A DNA stretch of 64,000 nucleotides from JADFJB01 sp964464595. Its GTDB lineage: Bacteria > Zhuqueibacterota > JdFR-76 > DREG01. This document shows positions 1 to 11,900 of this stretch, one piece after another. The notes beneath the pieces are model-generated. The model made no database searches, was not told the DNA's origin, and was given only the letters and a program-made list of their open reading frames with translations. Location: assembly GCA_964464595.1 (NCBI GenBank), contig CAYXGW010000014.1:1-64000 (forward strand). Direction: 5' to 3'. The first letter of the stretch is position 1; every line of letters begins with the position of its first letter. Position numbers and translations under genes: made by a program.

Positions 1-555
1 GCTGATGTGAGTGGTAAGGGTGTACCGGCTTCTCTGCTTGTAAGCAGTTTGCAATCCTCCCTTTATGCGTACCTGGAGGCCGATCTCCCATTGCCAAAAT
101 TAGCGCATAAATTAAATCATGCAATATTCAATGCTTCAACACTTGATAAATACATCACATTTTTTATAGCATTGCTTTCGCCCGGGCAAGGCAAACTGGA
201 GGTTCTAAACGCAGGACACAATCCAGCTCTATTGCTAAAAAGTGACAATTCTCTTCACAAGTTAAAAGCGGGCGGAATCTGCATCGGAATGTTTGATTCA
301 GGAATCGAATTTACGACTGAATCAATCACGATCGAACCTGGTGAAAGCTTGCTGTTGTTTACAGACGGCATACCCGAAGCAACAGTTGATGAAGAGAACT
401 TTTATGAAGATGAAACATTGGAAGAATATTTTGTGAATAATGCACATAAAAATGCTGAACTCTTTATTCACGATTTGATGAATGATGTCCGGAAATATGT
501 CGGCGGCCAGCCGAAGAGTGATGATATTACGGCCTTGTTTTTGAAACGGGTGTAG
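1..555 (+). CDS. SpoIIE/PP2C-type serine phosphatase, C-terminal part (cut by window edge)
   Basis: The reading frame is open from base 1 and has no start in the window, so this is the C-terminal ~184 residues of a longer protein. It shows the SpoIIE-type PP2C core: the ADVSGKGVPASL metal-binding motif at the very start, LLLFTDGIPEA near residue 118, and the closing SDDITALF motif that supplies the last metal-binding aspartates. In the family these phosphatases (RsbU, RsbP, SpoIIE) dephosphorylate a STAS anti-sigma-antagonist; whatever sensor regulates it lies upstream, outside the window. Its core is clearly different from the two other SpoIIE domains downstream, which share a GDATGHG motif, so it is a separate paralogue rather than a duplicate. 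Confidence 0.93.
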   Translation, partial: ADVSGKGVPASLLVSSLQSSLYAYLEADLPLPKLAHKLNHAIFNASTLDKYITFFIALLSPGQGKLEVLNAGHNPALLLKSDNSLHKLKAGGICIGMFDSGIEFTTESITIEPGESLLLFTDGIPEATVDEENFYEDETLEEYFVNNAHKNAELFIHDLMNDVRKYVGGQPKSDDITALFLKRV

Positions 556-792
556 AGTAAATTTCTCAGAAAACTGAGAGCCAATGATTGTTAAGGTTAT
601 TTTGTTATTTTGTTATTTTGTTTGAATTTAAGACGCCTTTCGAAAAGATGTTCTGACTCGTTAAATATTTCTGAAAATGATTTTTGAGAGACATAAGGTT
701 GAGTTGAAATCTCTGTTTGCTCAGAGGCTGGAATGATAAACCCTATGATTTGTATGTAAAATGTTGGACAGTAATATTTAACGGAGGTATTT
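556..792. other. Intergenic region with short TTATTTTG tandem repeat
   Basis: The 237 bases between the phosphatase and the small acidic protein gene hold no recognisable gene. A microrepeat of TTATTTTG (three copies) lies near 598-622. No convincing terminator hairpin with a T-tract was found. Confidence 0.4.
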
Positions 793-1155
793 ATGAGTGA
801 TCACGACGCTGGCTACGTTCTCACGGAAATTTGGAATGCAAAGCCCTCCTGGCTGGCACTTTCGGCAGAGCAGCGCAGCCGCTTTTTTGATGAGGAGGTT
901 TTTCCATTCATCGGTAGTATGATTGAGAGTGGAGCGGAAATATTAGCTTGTGCTATTAACGACAACACCGGTACAGAGCGTATTGGATATCGCTATATGG
1001 CCGTTTGGAAGTTCCCCGATAAGACATTTTCTGACAAACTCGAAGTTGGTGCGAAGGAACTAGGCTTTCTCGACTACTTCGACCAGGTGAATTTTAGTGG
1101 TAGCATCATTCCGCCACCACTCCTGAATGATGATATGATTGCCCTAAAATCTTGA
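793..1155 (+). CDS. Small soluble hypothetical protein (possibly DUF6616-like)
   Basis: This 120-residue protein starts at an ATG with a strong ribosome binding site (GGAGG at 783-787, five bases upstream). It has no signal peptide or membrane segment, is acidic, and carries a hydrophobic core typical of a small alpha/beta fold (GAEILACAIN, YRYMAVWKFPD, LGFLDYFDQVN). It resembles small stand-alone proteins such as DUF6616, but I cannot confirm a family and assign no function. It stands between the phosphatase and the FIST/poly-sensor genes on the same strand, so it may belong to that signalling locus, although the 237-base gap upstream suggests its own promoter. Confidence 0.7.
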   Translation: MSDHDAGYVLTEIWNAKPSWLALSAEQRSRFFDEEVFPFIGSMIESGAEILACAINDNTGTERIGYRYMAVWKFPDKTFSDKLEVGAKELGFLDYFDQVNFSGSIIPPPLLNDDMIALKS

Positions 1156-1207
1156 AAAGCCAGTCAATCATGCTTTTGAGCTTAAGTCCCTACAATGAAT
1201 TTAGCAA

Positions 1208-1683
1208 ATGAAAAAGCCGTCCGCCAAAACACGCCAGAGCCCCGAAAAAGCGCTGGCTCAGTCTCGCAAAGAAATCGAGACACTCGAACGTCAGGCGCAG
1301 GTCGAGGCCGCCCTGGAACGGGTGCGTGCAAAAGCGATGGCGATGCAGCAAAGTGATGAACTGGCAGATGTCATCGAGCAGATCTATAGTGAATTCCAGA
1401 ATCTCGGTTTCGGAGCGATGGCCTCCGACCGGATTATTTTCGAGGAGGGCGAGAGCGCGTTCGACATTTGGGTCTCCGGTACGGAGGGCATGGAAGGCTT
1501 TATCGCACTCCCGATAATCGATCATCCGCACCACATCGGCACACTCGATGCCTGGAAGCGAGGCGACCCTGTGCGGTTAACGGCTTTTACACTTCTGGAG
1601 AAATTGGTCCCATAGACAATAGCGTGGAACATTTGAAAAAGAATAGATTTCACAATAGGACATTGGTCCTGTGCGCATTTTAA
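1208..1683 (+). pseudogene. Chimeric remnant: start of a poly-sensor gene joined to the tail of a FIST gene
   Basis: Bases 1208-1575 encode an N-terminal coiled region and the first part of one sensor-like unit (VEAALERVRAKAMAMQQSDEL, then a GAF-like start ending DAWKRGDPVR) that matches the repeat units of the giant gene at 2919. From about 1576, in a different frame, the sequence becomes the last ~35 residues of a FIST protein (NGFYTSGEIGPI ... LVLCAF), closely matching the end of the FIST gene at 1698-2906. The junction falls on TGTGCG (1570-1575), a hexamer also present at the matching place in the intact FIST gene (2769-2774). The simplest reading is a deletion that fused two genes out of frame. 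A 135-residue product ending at 1615 could still be translated, but it lacks most of the domain. Confidence 0.8.
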
Positions 1684-1697
1684 GAAGGAGACATGAC

Positions 1698-2906
1698 ATG
1701 ACCATGCAATCAGCAGTTGGCTACAGTGAAAATATAGACGAATCATATGAGGCCGGGCTTGAAATTGGGGATATGATTCTCGAAAAAATAGAGCTGAAAT
1801 CTCATTCAATAGGCATCCTTTTCTGCCATATAGATTTTGATTTCGCCGAGCTTATAAAGGGCATTCGTGAAAAGCTGGACATACCCATTTTCGGATGCAC
1901 GGCTGCGGCAGAGGCCAACAGCGACGGCTACTTCGAGGAATCTGCATCACTCGTAGTCATCACATCTGATGAAATAAAGTTGGGCTTTGGCGTCGGCGAG
2001 AATTTGAGTCAAGACCCTGAAGCGGCGGTGAGTGCCGCATACACATCAGCCCAAGCCATGTTAGGAAAGGCCAAACCCAGACTGGCATTGACGCTTCCGG
2101 ACATGATTTTGAGTATGTGTACAGAGCAAGTGATAGATCTTTTGGAAGATCATCTCGGCAACAAAGTACCGGTGGTTGGCGGATGTCCCGGTGATGATTT
2201 TCAACTAAAAAAAACCTACCAATTTTGTAATGACGGCATTTATTCGGATTCGATACCGTTACTATTGCTCGCTGGAAATATTCAGCCTCTGGTTATCACG
2301 CGCAGTGGATGGAGTCCCATTGGAAAAAAAGTTCACGCTACCAAGGTCCAAGGTAATGTGATTTATGAAATCGACCATCAACCGGCGATTGATTATTTAA
2401 AGAAGTATATCCCGGATATCGATGACCCGAATATTCTGGGCTCTTACCCTATTGCACTAATGGATGAGTCTCTGGGTGCCGAAGCAGGAAAATATTTTGT
2501 GATTCGTTCAAGTTTTTCCTACGACAAAGAAAACGGCTCCGTTTTCTATCAAGGTGAAATCCCGGAAAATGCGACTATCCAGTTAGTCCGAGGGACCAGA
2601 GATGATATTCTGGCCGGGGCGGAAGATGCCATCACTACACTTAAGCAAAAGGCTGAGGGTAAAGAAATGCACACTTTGCTCTGTTTTAGTTGTGGAGGCA
2701 GGCGGATGATGCTTGGCCTCGAGACGAAGAAAGAAATAGAGCTTGTTGTCAACAAGTTGCCTTCAGAATGTGCGATGAACGGATTCTACACCTACGGCGA
2801 AATCGGCCCCATAGATAGCAGTCTGGACCACTTGAAAAAGAGTCGATTTCATAACACCACGCTTGTGTTATGCGCCTTTTTGGAGGATTCCAATTTACCA
2901 TTTTAA
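1698..2906 (+). CDS. FIST domain sensory protein
   Basis: A 402-residue cytosolic protein with the FIST_N and FIST_C arrangement. The N-terminal half has the LDIPIFGCTAAAEANSDGY and VPVVGGCPGDDF motifs; the C-terminal half has MLGLETKKEIELV and the conserved GFYTYGEIGPI motif. FIST domains are ligand-sensing modules thought to bind small metabolites such as amino acids, and often feed histidine kinases, cyclases or phosphatases. The start at 1698 is preferred over the longer frame at 1671 because AAGGAG (1685-1690) lies seven bases upstream and the longer N-terminus is read from the chimeric remnant. Its stop is 12 bases before the giant sensor-phosphatase, so co-transcription and a functional partnership are likely (inference). 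Confidence 0.9.
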   Translation: MTMQSAVGYSENIDESYEAGLEIGDMILEKIELKSHSIGILFCHIDFDFAELIKGIREKLDIPIFGCTAAAEANSDGYFEESASLVVITSDEIKLGFGVGENLSQDPEAAVSAAYTSAQAMLGKAKPRLALTLPDMILSMCTEQVIDLLEDHLGNKVPVVGGCPGDDFQLKKTYQFCNDGIYSDSIPLLLLAGNIQPLVITRSGWSPIGKKVHATKVQGNVIYEIDHQPAIDYLKKYIPDIDDPNILGSYPIALMDESLGAEAGKYFVIRSSFSYDKENGSVFYQGEIPENATIQLVRGTRDDILAGAEDAITTLKQKAEGKEMHTLLCFSCGGRRMMLGLETKKEIELVVNKLPSECAMNGFYTYGEIGPIDSSLDHLKKSRFHNTTLVLCAFLEDSNLPF

Positions 2907-2918
2907 GCAGGCGCCATC

Positions 2919-5900
2919 ATGACAAATATTGATGATAAAACACAAGATTCCCCGGAAGAGCAGATCCGGCAGTTGCAAAAAGAAAGGAACCGTTTGCAGC
3001 GGATGGTCAAGCGCCATGAAACGCAGATGCAACAGCTCGACAAGATGGCCAGCGCCAATGAGAAGGTAAACATCAATCTTTATAAGGAGCTGGAGGTCCT
3101 GTCGCAGCAGGCCGAAGTGCAAGCCCGCGAAGCGCAGATCGAAGTTGCCTTGGAACGGGTGCGAGCTCGTACTATGGGTATGCATAAAAGCGATGAATTA
3201 AGTGAAGTGGTCGTTGAGGTGTTTGAGCAACTGAAGCAGGTCGGGCTCGACGTGCGCGAATGCGAAATCATCATCTTCGACAAGGAAACGTTAGGGATGG
3301 AACTATGGGGTTCGGGATTTACCGAGACCAAACTGCACGATAGTTTCCGGATCCCGTATCTAGATCATCCTGTTCATAAAAAGAGAATCGATGCGTGGCA
3401 ACAAGGAGTTCCCTATCGGGTCGTTGAGCTGGCAGGCAAGGAAAAACAGAGCTTTGACCGCGTATACTTCGAAGAGACGGACTTCAAGCAGTTGCCGGAA
3501 GCCACCAAAGCGGACATTATGGCAGTGGATCGATTTATTATTTCAGAAGCGTTCACCAAGCATGGGTTGCTGGAAACCATAAGTGATTCCCCTTTGCCTG
3601 ACGACCAGGCCGCCATCCTCCAACGATTTGCCAAAGTGTTCGAGCAGACCTACACCCGTTTCCTCGACCTGCAAAAAGCAGAAGCTCAAGCCCGGGAAGC
3701 GCAGATCGAAGCCGCCCTCGAACGCGTGCGTGCACGTACCATGGCCATGCATCACAGCGATGAATTGCACCAGGCTGCCGCAGTTTTATATGAACAGTTT
3801 TATCAGCTAGGAGTCACCCCCTTTTCTTGTGGATACGTGATCAATGATGACGAAAAAAGCGAATGGAAGGTTTGGATGACCACACCAAACGAAAATGCGT
3901 TTATGGATTTTTGGACGGTGCCGATGGAAGCCGATCCGATCTTGAAAAGCAGGTACGAAAGTTGGAAGAATAAGGAGGCCTTTCATTACTCACTGCTCGA
4001 AGGGGAAGAGAACCTGGAGCATTGTAAGGTTATTTCTAAATATGCACCCTGGGGTGAAGAAGTTCTGGAGGATCTTCCGCCCAGGCTTGTCCTGAACAGC
4101 GCACATTTTTCACATGGCCACCTCAGCGTGGTTTCGCCTGAACGCCTGACATCGGAATTAGAGCAGGCCCTTTGTCGCTTCGCCAAGGTTTTCGAGCAAA
4201 CATACAGGCGCTTTCTCGACCTGCAAAAAGCAGAAGCACAGGCCCGCGAGGCGCAGATAGAAGCTGCCCTGGAACGGGTGCGTGCAAAATCCATGGCGAT
4301 GCACCGCACTGATGAATTAAACGAAGTCGTGGGTGTCATCTTTGAAGAACTAAAACAGATAGGATTTGGACCGACTCTTTGTTCAATAGGCATTTATGAC
4401 AAAGAGACAAAAGGAGCCGATTGGTGGTCTTACATTGCGGGTCATGATCTTCCTGGAGCCTATCATTTTCCATATTTAAATGGGCGATGGTTTAAAGAAG
4501 TCTATGAGGCATGGATACAGCAAAAACCCTACCATTTCATCGAATTGCATGGCGAGGAAATGGATGAGCACACTCGTCTGAGTTTTGAAGAAACAGAGTG
4601 GAGAACCCTTCCCTCGCACGCGAAGTCGGCCATAATTGATCTTTCTAAAGAAGGTCTTAAGGCATCTTATATATCAATGAAGAAAGGAATGCTGGAAATT
4701 ACGACGCAAGAACCACTTACGAAAGATCAGATTCAGTTGTTGGGTAGGTTCACCAAGGTAATCGATCTTACATACACTAGAGTTGACGATTTGGAGCAGG
4801 CCGAAGAACAAGCAAGGGAAGCACAGATTGAAGTGGCATTGGAAAGGGTAAGAGCGAGAACAATGGCCATGCACCAAAGTTCCGAACTATCGGAAGCCGG
4901 AAATATGGTCTTCCAGCAAATAAAGCACCTTGGTATCCATGCTGTAACCAGTTGGTTTTGGTTTATAGACCTTGATAACGATTCAATCGAGATCTGGACT
5001 ACTCACGAAAACAAACTTGCTGAGTCCGTCAAGGTAAAGACTTCTGATTACTTCACATTTCAGCGAGAACTTGAAGCTTGGAAAAATCATGAGTCGTATT
5101 ATAAACTTACCATTCCCAAACAAGATGCTATTAAAACCATCCAGGACATTTTCGGAATAGATATTGGTAATAAAGATGAGGCTACTCATTTTCACCTACT
5201 CCAGACTCGTCATAAATATGGATTCCTGGGATTGGGTACCTGGTGTGAAGCTACTGAAGAGGAAATGAAAATCTCTGCCCGTTTTGCCAGTGTATTTGAA
5301 CAGACCTACACCCGCTTCCTCGATCTGCAAAAAGCCGAAGCACAGGCAAGAGAAGCCCAGATTGAAGCGGCTATTGAGCGGGTTCGATCGCGCTCCATGG
5401 CCATGCATAAAAGCGAAGAACTGAATGAAGTCGTATCCGAGCTTTACCAGCAAATCCAGTCGTTGGAATTTTCAGACTATGGCTGCACGATCATTATCTG
5501 CAAGCTGGAAAGTGAAGTTATGGAGCATTGGTATGCTGGGGAGGATCAGGTTCTCTCTCGACAATGTTACGATGTCCCGCTTACGAATCAATCGGTCTCG
5601 CAAAAACAGTGGAATTCATGGCTCGAAGGGGTGCCTGAGTTCAAGATCTATCTTATGGGACAGGATAAAGCCGAGTATACAGAATTCATGCTCAACGAAA
5701 CTGATCACAAAAACTTGACTGAAGATGTAAAAGAAGCGTGGCGCGCCCCAGAAGACATCTATTTCTATTATGTAATAATGGAATACGGGCTGCTGGAATT
5801 TGTCAATGTAGAACCATTCGATGAAGAAAATTTTCCAGTCTATCGACGCTTTGCCAAAGTTTTTGAGCAAACCTACACCCGTTTTCTCGACCTGCAAAAA

Positions 5901-8900
5901 GCAGAAGCTCAAGCCCGCGAGGCGCAGATCGAAGCCGCCCTCGAACGCGTTCGCGCCCGGTCGATGGCGATGCATCAAAGTGAAGAGCTGCATGAAGTGA
6001 TCTTGGTTGTTTTCGAACAATTAGAATCCCTGGGTATTGATGTTGATGCAGGTTTTATCGATGTGCATGTAAAGGATACTAAAGACCATTTTCTGTGGGT
6101 GGCCGCTACCGGGCAGCAGTATAACAAACAGGTGCACTTACCCTACATGAATCATCCATTCTTTACTCGGTATGCGAAGGCTCTTAAAAATGGGGAATCA
6201 CTGTTGACTGACACAATGACTTTTGCACAAAAGGAGAGGTTTTTAGATCACTTTTATGCACACGCAGAGTTTACGGTTCCCAAGGCACGAAAAGCATACA
6301 TTGCCGCTTCGAAGGGAATAGCCAGGTCCACTTTCCTTTCAAAAAATACATCCTTGACCATTTGGAATTACAAGGTTATACCCTATAGCTCTGATGAAAA
6401 TGACATTTTAAAGAGATTCGGCCATGTCTTCGCACAAACCTATACGCGTTTTCTAGATCTTCAAAAAGCCGAAGAACAAGCACATAAGGCGCAGATAGAA
6501 GTTTCCCTCGAACGAGTGCGTGCCAGTACAATGGCAATGCACCAGAGCGATGATGTAGCTTCTGCAACCGTTGTTTTGTTCGATGAACTGAATGGCCTTG
6601 GTGTAACTTCACTTAGATGTGGGATCGCGATTCCGTTAGATTCCAAAACAATTGAGTTCTGGGCAGCCACTTCAACAGATGAGGGAAAATCAGTGCGCGT
6701 AGTTGGAAAGGATCCGTTAAACCTCCATCATGCGCTGCAAAAGGCATATGACGTCTGGAAAGCTCAGAAGGCTAGCTATACATACACGCTGCAAGGCAAG
6801 GATTTAACGGACTATTACAGGGCAGTTTTTCCGACCATGCCTATCCCTGAATGGCAGGATCGAATGCGATCCGTTAGGGGTGGGAGGGAAGAATTTTCGA
6901 CCTTTTGTTTTTCGGATGGTTGGATCTATATTTTTACGAGCGAACCACTTTCAAATGATGAAATGAATATATTGTTTCGCTTTACCCAGGTTTTTGATCT
7001 AACCTACCGACGCTACCTGGATCTGAAACAAGCCGAGGAACAAGCCCGCGAGGCTCAGATCGAGGTGTCTGTCGAGCGCGTCCGTGCAAAGGCCCTTGCA
7101 ATGCATCATTCTTCGGAAATTCTCAGTGTGGCAATAGCAATTCGAAAGGAACTCCTTGAACTTGGAGTGGAAGGGGTTAGTGCGGCTACCATCTATATCG
7201 AGCAGGAAGACGGACGTATTGGCCTTTGGGACATCACAGAGGTAGAGGATACGGATACGGATAACAAACTGCTTCTCGACTTAATCTTTGATCCGAAGTT
7301 AATGTCTCGCGATCTCTGGTTCTGGCGGGTATGGGAGCCCAAAGACGATTATTGGGTCACGGAATTGGATCTCGACGATCTTTATGCATGCGAACGGTGG
7401 CTCAGGTCGGTGAGTCCGTCCAAGGCAGATGAATTCAAACCCTTCCTGGATAGCGGCGAACTGCAACACCTCTGGCTAACTGTAGTTCCTTTGGCTAAAG
7501 GTCGCTTGAATATTGACTTCATTGTAGAACCACCTGCCGAAATGGCAACAATCCTTCCAAAATTGGGCGCAACATTCGACCTGGCCTATACACGTTTCGA
7601 GGATTTGCAGCAGGCCGAGGAACAAGCTCGCGAAGCGCAGATCGAAGTATCTTTAGAACGCGTTCGTTCGGCTTCAATGGCCATGCACAAAAGTGAAGAG
7701 CTAATCAATGTAGTCACTGTGATGTATGGCGAATTCACAAACTTGGGAATGACCCAATCCGCCACTGCTGCCGTCGTCATCATAGATGAAAAGAAACATC
7801 GGCAGACTTTCTGGGGGTCTCAGACTGATACTGATTTGCTTGAACAATTTGATATGCCGCTACTAGGCCATCCTATCTTACAGGATCGCTACGATGCATG
7901 GAAACGTAAAGAACCTCTATTTCTTCAAAAACTGGGCGGGAAGAACCTCAGGGAAATCATGGAATTTGTGTTGCCGGAGGACAGTTCATCAGAGGAAGAG
8001 AATGCTGCAAAAGGTGATATGCCAGATCCTACTTTCTTTTATTGCGGGAATTTTTCTCATGGCTATACGCACATTATTGCGTCAGAACCTTTGGGTGCGG
8101 AGCAGGAATCTATACTTCGTCGATTCACCGGTGTTTTTCACATGTCCTACACTCGGTTCCTCGACCTCAAACAAGCCGAGGAGCAGGCCCGCGAAGCGCA
8201 GATCGAAGCCGCCCTGGAGCGCGTGAGAGCAAGATCCATGGCGATGCACCAAAGTGAAGAGCTGCATGACGTGATTTTAGTGGTATTCGAACAATTAAAA
8301 TCCCTGGATATCGACGTTGATGCAGGTATTATCAATGTGCATGTAAAAGATACTAAAGACCATTTTCTGTGGGCGGCTGCTACTGGGCAGCAATATAACA
8401 AACAGGTGCACTTACCTTACATGAATCATCCATTTTTTACTCGATATTCGAAGGCTCTTAAAAATGGGGAATCACTGTTGACTGATACAATGACTTTTGC
8501 ACAAAAGGAGAGGTTTTTGGATCACTTTTATGCAAACGCTGAGTTTACAGTTCCTAAGGCACGAAAGGCATACGTTTCCGCTTCAAAGGGAATAGCCAGG
8601 TCTACTTTCCTTTCAAAAGATACTTCCCTGACCATCTGGAATTACAAGGTGTTACCCTATACCTCTGATGAAAATGACATCATTAAACGATTCGGACATG
8701 TCTTCGTGCAAACCTACACTCGTTTCCTTGACCTGAAAAAAGCGGAGGCGCAGGCACAGGAAGCACAGATTGAAGTGGCATTGGAAAGAGTGAGAAGCCG
8801 AACGATGGGTATGCAGCGAAGTGATGAGTTGGGAGAAACTGCATCAATATTATTTAAGCAAATAAGTGGTCTCGGCGTCCAACCTTGGTCAAGTGGTTTC

Positions 8901-11900
8901 CAAATCTGGAATGCAGATGAAGTTTCAACTACTGCATGGATGGCCTCACCGGAAGGTGAGGCTTGGAAATCAGCTTGGAAGTTGCCTCATACGGAAGATA
9001 CTTTCCACAAACAAATACTTGAAGCCAGGCAAAGAGGAGAAGATTTTTTTGTATTTGAATCGGCAGGTAAACCCCTGGAAGAGGTTTACAGGTATATAAT
9101 GACTCTTCCCGGTCCCAAAGAGTTCTTCAATGATGCTCTGAATTCAGGATTCACGCTGCCAACATTTCAAATTACGCATTGTGGTTTTTTTTCGCATGGT
9201 TATTTGATGTTTATTACCCTTGAGCCCCATCCGGAAGTATGGGATATCTTCAAGCGGTTTACGAAAGTTTTTGAACAAACCTATACTCGTTTCCTCGACC
9301 TTCAAAAAGCCGAGGCCCAGGCTCGCGAAGCGCAGATCGAAGCCGCCCTGGAACGCGTGCGGGCCAAGGCGATGGGCATGCACAACAGCGACGACATCTC
9401 GGATGCCACGGCAATCGTATTCAGTGAACTTGAGAAGCTGGGGATCATCACACTCCGCTGTGGTATCATTATCATCCATGAGTCCAAACAGATGGACGCA
9501 TGGACTGCAACCTCAACGGAGGAGGAAAAAGACGCTCGAGTCATCGGCCGGTTAGACATGACGATTCATCCTGCGCTTTACGGCGTATTCGAGGCCTGGA
9601 AAAAGCAGCAGCCGTTCTACTCGTACGAATTGGTTGGTAAGGACAAGCAGAAGTATTACGAGGCCATTGAGCGAGCGCCTGACTACCCTAAACCTGAACA
9701 GGAACAGGACAAGAGTTCTTCAAGACAGTTCGCCAACGCGTTCAATTTCCCGGAAGGGGCGCTTTTTGCTTTTACACAGGATCCTTTGACAGAGGAAACA
9801 AGCCAGATATTGAAAAGGTTCACATCCGTTTTTGCCTTGACCTACCGCCGCTTCCTGGATCTAAAGAAAGCCGAAGAACAAGCCCAAGAAGCGCAGATCG
9901 AAACTGCACTTGAGAGAGTTCGGTCAAAGTCTATGGCCATGCATCATAGCAACGAGATAATAGATGTGGTAACAGAAACTTTTAAGCAACTCAACACACT
10001 TAATCTCAATCCGGATGTTTGTGCAATTGATATTTATGTAGAAGGCTCCAAAGACGTTCGCGTATGGACGGCCACTCCGGATCAAATCTATATCGAGGTG
10101 ATCCACATTCCCTATATAGACAATCCTTTTTTCAATAGGATTTATGAGGCCAGGGTGAAGAGAGAAAAAATATTTTCCGACATCATCAGCCGAGAGGATA
10201 AAAATGCTTTTTATCACCACGGCATTGATCATTCCATATTAGGTAAGCTGATTACCGAAAAAAGAAAAAAGAGAATTTTCGAAGCGGGTCGAATGAACAG
10301 GACCTGTTCAGTATTAAAACATTCAGGCTTACTGATAGTGAATTTCCGGGATCATGCTTTTACAGAAAAGGAAAACCAGATTATCAGCCGTTTCGGCCAG
10401 GTGTTTGAACAAGCGTATACCCGCTTTTTGGACCTTCAAAAAGCCGAAGCACAAGCGCGTGAATCGCAGATCGAAGCTGCTCTTGAACGCGTTCGAGCGA
10501 AGGCCATGGGCATGCACAGCTCTGAAGATCTGGCCTCAACTGTCAGCATCGTCTTTCAAGAATTGCAAACCTTGCACATCACCCCGATGCGTTGCGGCGT
10601 GGGCCTGATCGACGGAGAAACCCGCGTTGCCGAGATTTTAACGACCAGCGCCACCAAAGAGGATCATGTCTTAGAACTTGTGGGTACGATAAAGTTGGAA
10701 GGCCATCCTGTAGTGGAAAGCATATTCGAACAGTGGAAGCTGCAGAAGGAATATCATCCGGTATTGAAGGGAAATCCCTTAAAAAAATATTATGAATTTA
10801 TAACACGTTATATTGACATTCCGGATTGGCAAAGTATCAATATCCAGCATGGGTATTTTTTCCCCTTTCCGGAAGGATGCCTGTACACCTGGGCTGAGAA
10901 GGAATTCGTGGAAGAAGAACTTCGTATCTTTCGAAAATTCACGTCGGTACTGGGATTGACCTACCGGCGTTACCTTGATTTAAAGGAAGCCGAAGCGCGC
11001 GCACAGGAAGCCGAACAGCAGGCCTCCGTAGATCGCGTCCGTGCGGAGATCGCATCCATGCGTAATGCTGATGATCTTAACCGAATCACCCCGCTCATCT
11101 GGCGCGAACTCACCACCCTCAGCGTGCCATTTTTCCGCTGCGGGGTCTTCATTATCGATGAGGCCAGCGAGCAAATTCATGCCTACATGTCAACTCCGTC
11201 CGGGAAATCTCTTGCTGCGCTGAATCTGAAATTTGGCAGTACGCCCCTGGTTGAGCAAACTGTGCTGTACTGGCGGCGGAGAAAGGTTTATCGGGAAGAG
11301 TGGGATCGGGAGCAATTTATAAAGTGGACGCAGACGATCCTATCGCAGATTGACAGTCCGAAACAGTACCAGGCCGGTGAGGAAGCTCCAGAGAGGCTCG
11401 CGTTGCAGTTCGTGCCTTTTACCCAGGGTATGCTCTATGTCGGCAGCGCCACACCGCTAGCGGACGATGAAATTGACCTCATCCAGGCCCTCGCCGATGC
11501 CTTTGCAGTGGCCTACGCCCGCTATGAGGACTTCACACAACTGGAGGCGGCTAAGGCTGAACTGGAAGAAGAAAACCAACGCAAAGCCCGGGAATTAGAA
11601 GAGGCGCGGCAGTTACAGCTTTCTATGCTGCCGAAAGACGTCCCTAAACTGCCCGGCCTTGAAATCGCCGTCTATATGAAAACTGCTACTGAAGTCGGCG
11701 GCGATTATTATGATTTTCATACAAGTGATGATGGCACTTTAACAGTCGTGGTTGGGGATGCAACCGGACATGGCTTGAAAGCCGGTACCATGGTTACGGC
11801 TGCCAAAACTTTGTTTAGCGCGTTGGCTAAGAATCCTGATATCTTATCCACATTTGCAGAAATGAACACATCCATCAAATCGATGAAATTACCATTATTA

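Noticed and set aside
3135..11200. Regularly spaced near-identical DNA repeats, CRISPR-like at first glance
   Set aside because: The period is about 564 bp, the repeats are in frame within one open coding sequence, and the spaces encode homologous protein segments. This is a protein repeat, not a CRISPR array.
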